64,000 bases of DNA from assembly GCA_017428925.1 (NCBI GenBank), contig JAFRPY010000097.1:1-64000 (forward strand), read 5' to 3'. A program made the position numbers and the translations under genes. Shown one piece after another: positions 1-8,900 of the stretch. Source of the stretch: Prevotella sp. (GTDB lineage Bacteria > Bacteroidota > Bacteroidia > Bacteroidales > Bacteroidaceae). The notes beneath the pieces were generated by a model. The model saw nothing but the letters and a program-made list of their open reading frames with translations. It searched no databases and had not been told where the DNA came from. How positions within the stretch are numbered: the stretch's first letter is position 1; every line of letters starts with the position of its first letter.

Positions 1-555
1 CTGACCACCGCCGAGCGCCGTCATCCGCTGTTCCGCTCACACGGTTTCGGCAAATGCGAGTGGGACGGAGCCATCTGGCCCTTTGCCACCAGTCAGACGC
101 TGACAGCCCTGGCCAATTACCTGAATGACGGAACCACCGTTCCCGGCATCGATTCATCTGTCTTCTTCAAGCAGATGAACCTCTACGCACAGTCGCAGCA
201 CATGCGCGGCAAGCCTTATATCGGCGAATATCTCGACGAGACCACCGGCTACTGGCTGATGGGTGACCGCGAGCGCTCGCGCTATTACAACCACTCCACC
301 TTTGCCGACCTCGTGATTACAGGTTTGGCTGGTCTGCGTCCGCAGGCCGACGGCAGTATTGTGGTCAATCCGTTAATACCTGCCGACAGTTGGAATTACT
401 TCTGTCTGGACGGCATCCTTTACCGCGGACAGCTGCTCACCATCATCTGGGATCGCGACGGCCAGCACTATCATCAGGGACAGGGTCTCACGCTGATGGT
501 CAATGGTAAGACGGTGGCAAACCGGAAGGATATTGGAAAGCTGGAGTTTTTTTAA
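1..555 (+). CDS. MGH1-like glycoside hydrolase, C-terminal fragment (5' end outside window)
   Basis: The frame is open from base 1 to the TAA at 553-555, so this is the last 184 residues of a larger enzyme. Visible motifs are WDGAIWPF, the stretch GEYLDETTGYWL and YYNHSTFADLVITGLAGLRP, followed by a short beta-rich tail. These resemble the end of the (alpha/alpha)6-barrel of MGH1-like/GH63-type glucosidases common in Bacteroidota polysaccharide loci. It is the first visible gene of a + strand run of carbohydrate enzymes. A 7-bp tandem array starts directly after its stop codon. The family call rests on the C-terminal part only; the substrate cannot be read. Confidence 0.6.
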   Translation: MTTAERRHPLFRSHGFGKCEWDGAIWPFATSQTLTALANYLNDGTTVPGIDSSVFFKQMNLYAQSQHMRGKPYIGEYLDETTGYWLMGDRERSRYYNHSTFADLVITGLAGLRPQADGSIVVNPLIPADSWNYFCLDGILYRGQLLTIIWDRDGQHYHQGQGLTLMVNGKTVANRKDIGKLEFF

Positions 556-576
556 GTGAAGAGTGAAGAGTGAAGA
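556..576 (+). repeat. 7-bp tandem array (GTGAAGA x3) abutting a stop codon
   Basis: Three perfect GTGAAGA units follow the stop codon at 553-555 without a gap. The same 25-bp string (554-578) recurs at 33623-33647 inside the broken GH2 gene. After it come two 16-bp direct repeats, CGGTATGACGTCATAA and CGGTATGACGTAATAA (582-613), then the next gene. Confidence 0.85.
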
Positions 577-632
577 ATTCTCGGTATGACGTCATAACGG
601 TATGACGTAATAACGATTGAAAACCAAGAAAT

Positions 633-2018
633 ATGGAACAAAAAGAATATATCAGGGAGAAACGAAACGTGAGGATGAGAGTGAAGTTGCTCGGCGCAGC
701 ATTCTTCATTCTCTCGCCTCTGGCTGTAAATGCACAGAGTTACGAAACGCAGTTCACCCGTTCGCTGAGCGATGTGTTCGAAGATGTACAGAAACAGTTC
801 GGCATCCGACTGAAATACAATGTGGATACCACGGGACTGAAACTCCCCTATGCCGACTTCCGCATCAGGCCCTATTCCGTGGAGGAAACGCTGAAGAATC
901 TCTGTGCACCTTTCGACTTCGTGCCCTGGGACCAAGGAAAGGACGTGTGGAAAATAAAGCCCTATGAATATCCCCGCCGCAAACCCGAGGACGGAAAGAA
1001 ACTCATTGACTACCTCAACACCTTATACAATAATAAGGCACAATGGGAGGCCCGCAAGGATTCGCTCCGCCGTGAAGTGCGCCAGCGCCTGGGCATCGAC
1101 CCGCTGCTGGAACAGTCGCGCGCCCAGAAATCCAAGATGCAATTAGGCAAGACACGCAAGCACGACGGCTATAGTGTTCAGAATTTCAACCTGCCCACAG
1201 TAAACAATCACACCATCAAAGGCAGCATCTACACCCCCCAAGGGAAAAAGAATATAGCTCCCTCCCTAAGCAGGGAGGGCCGGGGTGGGTCTCCCTTAAT
1301 CATCTGCCCCATCGGCCACTGGAACAAAGGACGTTACAACGAAGACCTACAGCGCCGTTTGGCCTCTTTGGCCCGAATGGGTGCCATCTGCGTCACCTAT
1401 GACATCTGGGGCTGGGGCGAATCAGAGGACGAAGTGGGTGCTGAAGCCCATCATACGCCTGAAGCCCATGTGATGCAGACACTCCACGGCATCCGCATCC
1501 TTGACGAAATGCTCAAGCGGAAAGATGTAGATAAGAACCGAGTGGCTGTGAACGGAGGTTCAGGTGGCGGCAGTCAGACCGTGCTGCTCTCTTTGCTCGA
1601 CGACCGTTATACGGCGGCTTGTCCCGTGGTCAGCATGGCGGCTTGGTTCGACGGTGGCTGTCCCTGCGAAAGCGGCATCCCCATCATGCTCAGTGGCGGT
1701 GGTACTTGCAACCCTGAATTGGCTGCTTGTTTTGCACCGAAACCCATGATGGTGGTCAGCGACGGCGGCGACTGGACAGAGTTCACGCCCGTGAGCGAAT
1801 ACCCCTACCTGCAGCGCGTCTATGGTTTCTATGGAGCACAGGAAAACGTGAAGAACGTGCATCTGCCCAGCGAACGCCACGATTTCGGTCCTAACAAACG
1901 ACAGGCGGTCTATGACTTTTTCATCGACGTCTTCGGGCTTGACCGCAGCAAACTGAATGAAGAAAAGGTAACTATTGAAGAGGAGAACACCCTCCGCTTT
2001 TCACCAAAGAAAAAATAG
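633..2018 (+). CDS. Secreted alpha/beta-hydrolase carbohydrate esterase with N-terminal STN-like domain
   Basis: 461 aa. The signal peptide is clearest from Met15 (base 675, MRVKLLGAAFFILSPLAVNAQ), so the true start may be 675. Residues about 40-110 look like a secretin/TonB short N-terminal (STN) domain (SLSDVFEDVQKQFGIRLKY, YSVEETLKNL). The rest is an alpha/beta hydrolase: nucleophile S310 in NGGSGGGSQ, likely D377 in VSDGGDW and H416 in ERHDFG. Such enzymes remove acetyl or methyl esters from glycans. Given the pectin context a CE19-like pectin methylesterase is possible, but this is inference. A palindromic element is inserted in frame at 1257-1292, adding [12 protein letters not shown]. 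The next gene starts 5 bp downstream. Confidence 0.7.
   Translation: MEQKEYIREKRNVRMRVKLLGAAFFILSPLAVNAQSYETQFTRSLSDVFEDVQKQFGIRLKYNVDTTGLKLPYADFRIRPYSVEETLKNLCAPFDFVPWDQGKDVWKIKPYEYPRRKPEDGKKLIDYLNTLYNNKAQWEARKDSLRREVRQRLGIDPLLEQSRAQKSKMQLGKTRKHDGYSVQNFNLPTVNNHTIKGSIYTPQGKKNIAPSLSREGRGGSPLIICPIGHWNKGRYNEDLQRRLASLARMGAICVTYDIWGWGESEDEVGAEAHHTPEAHVMQTLHGIRILDEMLKRKDVDKNRVAVNGGSGGGSQTVLLSLLDDRYTAACPVVSMAAWFDGGCPCESGIPIMLSGGGTCNPELAACFAPKPMMVVSDGGDWTEFTPVSEYPYLQRVYGFYGAQENVKNVHLPSERHDFGPNKRQAVYDFFIDVFGLDRSKLNEEKVTIEEENTLRFSPKKK
1257..1292 (+). repeat. GC-rich palindromic element, single arm, in frame
   Basis: The palindrome CCCTCCCTAAGCAGGGAGGG is followed by CCGGGGTGGGTCT. It lies inside the esterase gene and is read as [12 protein letters not shown] without disturbing the frame. 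It belongs to the family found at 19 sites in the window. Confidence 0.85.
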
Positions 2019-2023
2019 CATCC

Positions 2024-4513
2024 ATGAAATCAATGACCGACCATAAAACATTCGGGCAATCCGCTTTTTTTGACCTGTTCACCGAACGTCCATCGGCAGG
2101 CCAGATTGTCCTTGTCGTGCTTATCCTATTGATTGCGCTTTGCTCGCAAACCGCCAAAGCCGGCAGTCCATACCAATTGTGGTACGACCGTCCGGCCATG
2201 ACATGGACGCAGGCTTTGCCCGTCGGCAACGGCACCATGGGCGGTATGGTGTATGGCACGCCGGCCGTGGAACGGATACAATTGAACGAGGAGACCATCT
2301 GGGCCGGACAGCCCAACCAGGTATGTAACCCCGCAGCCAAGGAAAACCTGCCAAAAGTCAGGCAACTGATTTTCGAAGGGAAATACAAGGAAGCCGAAAA
2401 ACTGGCCAACGAGAAGGTGATGCCGCTGGGCGCCAATCAGAACTGCGGCATGCCCTACCAACCTTTCGGCGACCTCTGGATAGCCATGCCCGGTCATGCC
2501 AACTATACCGACTATGAGCGTCTGCTCGACCTCGACAATGCCCGTTCGGTGGTACGTTATACCATCGACGGCGTGCGTTACGAGCGCGAGACGCTGGCAC
2601 CCTTAGGCAGCAAGGTAATCACCATCCACCTGACGGCCTCACGCCCTGGCATGATTTCATTCACGGCTTCGTTCAACACCCCTCATTCTGATGTGCTGAC
2701 AGGCGGAGAAGGGATGGAAGCCACGCTGACGGGAGTCACCTCCAAGCACGAAAACCTGAAGGGAAAGGTACGCTTTCAAGGCCGCATGACGGTGCAGACA
2801 AAGGGCGGACAGTCAAGTCAGGCTGATGGTCAGATCTCTGTGAAAGCCGCCGACGAGGCCACCCTCTATGTGACCGTAGGCACCAACGTCGTCAACTACA
2901 AGGATATTACAGGCAACGAGGAGGCACAGTCACGCCAGCGCCTACACGAAGCCATGGACAAAGGTTATGAACAGCTGAAGCAGCAGCACGAGGATTTGTA
3001 TCACCGGTACTACGACCGCGTGCGCATCGACCTTGGCAAAGACCTGTATGCCGGCATGCCCACGAGCAAACGCATCGAACAGTTTGCCGCCACAGAGAAG
3101 AACGGCATGCCCGACAACCACCTGGTGGCCACCTATTTCCAGTTCGGCCGCTACCTGCTCATCAGCTCGTCGCAGCCCGACAACATCAACCCCGCCAACC
3201 TGCAAGGCATCTGGAACGAGAAGATGTTCCCCTCGTGGGACTCGAAATACACCACCAACATCAATCTGGAAATGAACTACTGGCCATCGGAGGTCTGTAA
3301 CCTGACCGAGATGAACGGTCCGTTGTTCCGGCTGATTCGTGAAATCAGTGAAACAGGCCGCCAGACGGCACATGATATGTACGGTGCCGAGGGCTGGGTC
3401 TTGCACCACAACACCGACCAGTGGCGCATCACCGGCCCCGTTGATCATGCCTCTACCGGACTGTGGTCGACGGGCAGCGGCTGGATTTGCCGTCATCTTT
3501 GGGAGCATTATCTGTATTCGGGCGACAAGGAATTCCTGCGTGAGGCCTATCCCATCATGCTCGAGGCCGCCCGTTTCTATACACAGACCTTGGTGAAACA
3601 TCCCCGACTGGGTTATCTGGTCATCTGTCCGGGCGAGTCGCCCGAACACGGAGGCAAGGGGCGCGGTTCTACGCTCGATGCCGGTGTGACGATGGACAAC
3701 CAGATTGTCACCGAACTGTTCACCGAGGTGTTGCAGGCGGCCAAGGTGCTGGATGACAATAATCCGCTGCTGCAGACCATCCGCGAACAGTTGCCGCAGC
3801 TGGCGCCCATGAAGGTGGGCAGTTGGGGACAGTTGCAGGAATGGCTCGACGATGTAGATGATCCGAAGGACGACCACCGTCATTTCTCCCATCTCTACGG
3901 ACTCTATCCCTCCAATCAGATTACGGCTTCGCGCACGCCCGAACTCTTCGAGGCGGCCAAAGTATCGCTACAGCATCGCGGGGATGTATCCACGGGATGG
4001 TCAATGGGATGGAAAGTATGCTCGTGGGCCCGTTTCTTCGATGGCAACCACGCCTACAAACTGATTCAGGACCAGTTGACGCTGACTGCCGACACGTTCC
4101 TGATTTTCGGCACTACGAAACAGCATGGCGGCACCTATCCCAATATGTTCGACGCGCATCCGCCCTTCCAGATTGACGGAAACTTCGGCTGCACCGCAGG
4201 TATTGCAGAAATGCTGCTGCAGAGTCATGAGACTACGAAAGAAGGTTTGCCCATCCTCCACCTGCTGCCAGCCCTGCCCGATGTATGGAAAGACGGAAGC
4301 ATCAGCGGCCTCCGTGCCCGTGGCGGTTTTGAAGTCAGCATGAACTGGAGCGGCAACCGCCTCTCGTCGGCTGTCATCAAGAGTATGAACGGCGGCACAC
4401 TGACCGTCCGCACCGCTACGCCCTTGAAACAAAAAGGAAAGAAAGAAGGCAGCTATTACCTTTATAATATAAAGACCCGGAAAGGTCAGACCATCACCCT
4501 CAACGCCAAATAA
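2024..4513 (+). CDS. GH95 family glycosidase (alpha-L-fucosidase/alpha-L-galactosidase type)
   Basis: 829 aa, full length for GH95. The opening after the signal (WYDRPAMTWTQALPVGNGTMGG and NEETIWAG) is the family's N-terminal beta-sandwich. Catalytic positions known from GH95 are visible: the TTNINLEMNYW pair N411/N413, E564 in NQIVTELF and D718 in QIDGNFGCTAG. The signal peptide has an unusually long n-region (about 27 residues) before a hydrophobic stretch ending in TAKA. It sits between esterase and apiosidase genes with gaps of 5 and 12 bp, clearly one operon. GH95 members in rhamnogalacturonan loci include L-galactosidases, so fucose versus L-galactose specificity is open. Confidence 0.9.
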   Translation: MKSMTDHKTFGQSAFFDLFTERPSAGQIVLVVLILLIALCSQTAKAGSPYQLWYDRPAMTWTQALPVGNGTMGGMVYGTPAVERIQLNEETIWAGQPNQVCNPAAKENLPKVRQLIFEGKYKEAEKLANEKVMPLGANQNCGMPYQPFGDLWIAMPGHANYTDYERLLDLDNARSVVRYTIDGVRYERETLAPLGSKVITIHLTASRPGMISFTASFNTPHSDVLTGGEGMEATLTGVTSKHENLKGKVRFQGRMTVQTKGGQSSQADGQISVKAADEATLYVTVGTNVVNYKDITGNEEAQSRQRLHEAMDKGYEQLKQQHEDLYHRYYDRVRIDLGKDLYAGMPTSKRIEQFAATEKNGMPDNHLVATYFQFGRYLLISSSQPDNINPANLQGIWNEKMFPSWDSKYTTNINLEMNYWPSEVCNLTEMNGPLFRLIREISETGRQTAHDMYGAEGWVLHHNTDQWRITGPVDHASTGLWSTGSGWICRHLWEHYLYSGDKEFLREAYPIMLEAARFYTQTLVKHPRLGYLVICPGESPEHGGKGRGSTLDAGVTMDNQIVTELFTEVLQAAKVLDDNNPLLQTIREQLPQLAPMKVGSWGQLQEWLDDVDDPKDDHRHFSHLYGLYPSNQITASRTPELFEAAKVSLQHRGDVSTGWSMGWKVCSWARFFDGNHAYKLIQDQLTLTADTFLIFGTTKQHGGTYPNMFDAHPPFQIDGNFGCTAGIAEMLLQSHETTKEGLPILHLLPALPDVWKDGSISGLRARGGFEVSMNWSGNRLSSAVIKSMNGGTLTVRTATPLKQKGKKEGSYYLYNIKTRKGQTITLNAK

Positions 4514-4525
4514 AAAACAAAAGAT

Positions 4526-5950
4526 ATGATAAAGAACATCCTCACCCTCATCCTTTGTATGGTATGTTGCTGTATCACAACAACTCAAGCCGCCAAACCC
4601 TGGGACAACGGCCGTCTAAAAGTCAGTGACAACCACCGTTATTTGATCCATGCCAACGGCACGCCCTTCTTCTGGTTGGGCAACACCTCATGGCTGATGC
4701 CCGAACGCCTCAACCGCGACGAGATTGAGTTCTATCTCACCAAGGAGCGAGAGGCCGGCTATAACGTGGAGCAGATCCAGGTGCTGAACGCCATTCCCAC
4801 CTTCAACATCTATGGTATGCAGGCCAACGACGAGAGTTTCGACATGCAGAAGTTTTCCAGGAAAGACCAGTACGGCTACTGGGAACACCTCGACTACATC
4901 GTGGATTTCGCCGCCTCGCAGGGCATCTATATCGCCATGGACTGCATCTGGGGTTCGCAAATCAACAAGATGACACCCGAAAAGGCTGCGAAATACGGCC
5001 GTTTCCTCGGTGAACGCTATAAGGACAAGCCCAACATCATCTGGATGATTGGCGGCGATATCCTCGGTGACAAGGGAACACCCTCGTGGGATGCACTGGC
5101 ACGGGCCATCCGCAAGGCTGACCCCAACCACGTGATGACCTTCCATCCCCGTGGGCGCACCACCTCTGCCCGTTGGTTTGCCGACCGTGAATGGATGGAC
5201 TTCCACATGTTCCAGAGCGGACATCGTCGTTACGGTCAGCGCAATGGCGACGGCGACTACACCATCAAGGACAACACCGAGGAAGACAACTGGCGCTATG
5301 TGGGCCTCACCTGGGAAGGCAACGAGGTGAAGCCCGTCATCGACGGAGAACCTTCCTACGAGGATATCCCGCAGGGACTCCATGACTTCTCTGCACCCCG
5401 CTGGATGGACTACGACGTGCGCCGCTATGCCTACTGGGCTGTGTTTGCAGGATGCTTCGGCCACACCTACGGACATAACAGCATCATGCAGTTCATGAAG
5501 CCCGGACTGCTGGGTTCCTTCGGAGCCGAAAAGCCCTGGTGGGATGCAATGAAAGACCCTGGCTTTGGTCAGATGAAATACCTGAAATGGCTCATTCTTG
5601 CCTTCCCGTTTGAGGAACGCATAGCCGACCAGAGCGTCATTGCCGGACAAAACGGTGAGCGCTACGACCGTAACATTGCCACCCGCGGCAACGACTACCT
5701 GCTGGTTTACAACTACAGCGGCAAGCCCATGCAGCTCGACCTGACCAAAATCAGCGGACAGAAAAAGAACGTGTGGGTGATGAATCCGTCGGACGGCAGC
5801 CTGAAATACCTTGGCGAATACGACTCCAAGGTCACCGAGTTTGCCAACGACGGTGCCTACCTGCGTGGTTCCGACCGCGTCTTCATCGCCGTGGATGCCC
5901 AGAAGAATTATCTCGATAAGACTGCCACCGCCCTAACCCCGAAAGAATAA
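4526..5950 (+). CDS. GH140-like apiosidase (DUF4038 family)
   Basis: 474 aa with signal peptide (MIKNILTLILCMVCCC...TTQA). The start of the mature protein (KPWDNGRLKVSDNHRYLIH, FFWLGNTSWLMPERLNRDE) is typical of the DUF4038/apiosidase-like TIM barrel. Likely catalytic acids are D178 in IGGDILG and E275 in DGEPSYED, matching the positions used in GH140. A small beta-domain follows from about residue 380. GH140 enzymes cleave apiose linkages in rhamnogalacturonan II, so this is the strongest hint in the + strand operon to that substrate. The stop codon overlaps the next start by one base (TAATG). Confidence 0.8.
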   Translation: MIKNILTLILCMVCCCITTTQAAKPWDNGRLKVSDNHRYLIHANGTPFFWLGNTSWLMPERLNRDEIEFYLTKEREAGYNVEQIQVLNAIPTFNIYGMQANDESFDMQKFSRKDQYGYWEHLDYIVDFAASQGIYIAMDCIWGSQINKMTPEKAAKYGRFLGERYKDKPNIIWMIGGDILGDKGTPSWDALARAIRKADPNHVMTFHPRGRTTSARWFADREWMDFHMFQSGHRRYGQRNGDGDYTIKDNTEEDNWRYVGLTWEGNEVKPVIDGEPSYEDIPQGLHDFSAPRWMDYDVRRYAYWAVFAGCFGHTYGHNSIMQFMKPGLLGSFGAEKPWWDAMKDPGFGQMKYLKWLILAFPFEERIADQSVIAGQNGERYDRNIATRGNDYLLVYNYSGKPMQLDLTKISGQKKNVWVMNPSDGSLKYLGEYDSKVTEFANDGAYLRGSDRVFIAVDAQKNYLDKTATALTPKE

Positions 5951-8900
5951 TGAAGAGAATATCCCTAGTTTTTCTAGTAATTCTAGTATTTCTAGTCCAT
6001 CTAGAAGCCAAAGTCACGGTGACCAACCTGCGCACGGAGCGCATGGAATCTCCGATGAGTCTCGACACGCCTACCCCGCGTTTCGGCTGGCAGATAGCCT
6101 CTGACCAGCAAGGCGTGATGCAGACGGCCTATCATATCATCGTGGCTTCCACACCCGAAAAGGCCGAACGATGCGAGGGTGACCTCTGGGATGCCAGCGT
6201 GAAGAGCGGCCAGTCGCAATGGGTTCGCTATGAGGGGCACCAACTTCGCGCCAATACCCGAGGCTACTGGCGTGTCAGCATCGAGACAAACAAGGGGAAA
6301 TCGGAATGGAGTCCCGTGGCGATGTTCAACGTGGGACTGCTCAACGAAAGCGATTGGGAAGGCCAGTGGATAGGCATGGACCATGCCAACGCCTGGGACA
6401 AAGAGGAAGAACACTCACAACTCTCTGCCCGATACCTGCGCACCGAATTTGAAGTTGAGTCAAAAGACATCCGCCAGGCCACGCTCTATGTAAGTGGACT
6501 GGGCATGTACGAGGCTTTCATCAACGGGCAGAAGGTGGGCGACGACGTGCTGGCACCTGCTCCCACCGACTACCGCAAGACCGTTCTCTATAATGCCTAC
6601 GACGTGACGGAGCAAATGAAACAGGCACAAACTGACTTGGGGAAAGCTGGTCTTGGTCTTATTCTTGGCAACGGTCGCTACTACACCATGCAGCAAAAGA
6701 AGAAACCCTACAAGATTACCAACTTCGGATACCCCAAACTGCGCCTGAACCTCATCATCGAATACGCCGACGGCAAGCGCAAGGTGATTTCCTCTTCCGA
6801 GAAATGGAAAATCAATGCCGACGGTGCCATCCGCTCGAACAATGAATACGACGGTGAAATCTATGACGCCACCAAAATGTTTGCCGACTGGACGAAACCA
6901 GGTTTCGACGACACCCAGTGGGAGAAAGCCGAACGTGTGGCCATTCCGCTGGGCACCCTTCGCGGAGCCATGAGTCCCAACATGAAGGTGGTGAAAACAC
7001 TTCAGCCAAAAACTATCACCCAACACCCAACATCCAACACCCAACACCCATCAACCATTATCGTGGACTTCGGACAGAACTTCGCCGGATGGCTCAATCT
7101 CCGCCTCAGCGGAACCAAAGCCGGCGATACCATCACCATCCGCTATGCTGAGAAACTCGACAGCACAGGCAACCTCTGGCGTGAGAATTTCCGCCATGCC
7201 TTCAGCACCGACCGCTACATCGCCAACGGCAAGGAGAACAACACCTGGTGGCATCCCACTTTTGTCTACCACGGCGGCCGCTACGTCGAAATCAAAGGTC
7301 TCCGGTCCCGTCCCTTATCAGGCGATTTCATCGCAGAAGTCGTAACCGATGCCATTCCCACCACAGGCACCTTCGAGACCACCGACACCATCCTGCAGAA
7401 AGTGTTCCATAACGCCTACTGGGGTGTGCTGGCCAATTATAAAGGACTGCCCGTTGACTGTCCGCAGCGCGACGAACGCCAGCCATGGCTCGGCGACCGC
7501 ACCCGCGGCTGCTACGGCGAGGCTTTCCTTTTCGACAACAACACCCTCTATGCCAAATGGGCACGCGACATCACCGAGGCACAGCGCGAAGACGGATGCA
7601 TCCCCGACGTGGCTCCCGCTTTCTGGAACTACTATTCCGACAATGTGACATGGCCCGCCGCCTTGCCGATGACCCTCGACATGATGATTCGCCAATACGG
7701 CGACGACCAACCCATGCGCAAGTTCTATCCCAACGTGAAACGATGGCTGGAACACCTGAAATACCAATACCAGCAGGACGGACTGATGCCCCGCGACAAA
7801 TACGCCGACTGGTGTGTGCCCCCCGAAAAGGAGGAACTCATCCACAGCGAGGACCCCGCCCGCGTCACCGACGGCACGCTCATCGCCACCGCATATTATT
7901 ATAAGATAAACCTGATGATGGCTGATTTCGCCCGGATGCAGGGACTCACGGCTGATGCCCAGTATTTCACTGACGAAGCCGCACTGACCAAGGATGCCTT
8001 CAACAAGAAGTTCCTGACCGTGAAACGCGGAACGACCACCGTGCCCGGCCATATCCTCTACCCCGACAGCACCTTCTATGGCAACAACACCGTGACGGCC
8101 AATCTGCTGCCGCTCACCTTCGGAATGATTGACGACGACTACGTGAAGCAGGAGGTGCAGAAGAACATCATCAAGAACATCATCACCGACAACGGCGGAC
8201 ATGTGTCCTGCGGCGTCATCGGCATCAGTTGGCTGATGCATGGACTGACCGACATGGGACGTTCCGACGTGGCCTGGCTTCTGGCCACCAACAAGAGCTA
8301 TCCCTCGTGGGGCTATATGGCAGAGAAAGGCGCCACCACCACATGGGAACTCTGGAACGGCGATACTGCTTCGCCAAAGATGAACTCAGGCAACCATGTG
8401 ATGCTTTTGGGCGACCTCGTTTCGTGGCTCTATGAGGATGCTGCCGGTATTCAGAGCACCGACGGTTTCCGCCATATAACACTGAAACCCGACTTCACGG
8501 TGCCCGAGATGGACAACATCCGCGCTTCCTATCAGAGCATCTATGGCACGATTGTCAGCCAGTGGAAAAAAGAACAGGGCCGTCTGCTCTGGCATGTGGA
8601 GATTCCCGCCAACACCGAAGCCACACTCTATCTTCCCGACGGCACCAAGAAAACCCTCGGTTCCGGCAGTTACGACCTCAACGAGTCAGCACCAGCCCGC
8701 ATCGCCATGATGAATGTCGGTCAGGTGACTGGCAGTCCCGTCGCCAGAGAAATCCTCGCCGACGAATGGCTCTACACCGAGGCCGACTTCCCCCAATGCC
8801 ATTCTGCTTCCATTGTGGAAACCACAAAGGGCGACCTCGTGGCCACCTATTTCGGCGGCACAAAAGAGCGCAATCCCGATGTCTGCATCTGGGTGAGCCG

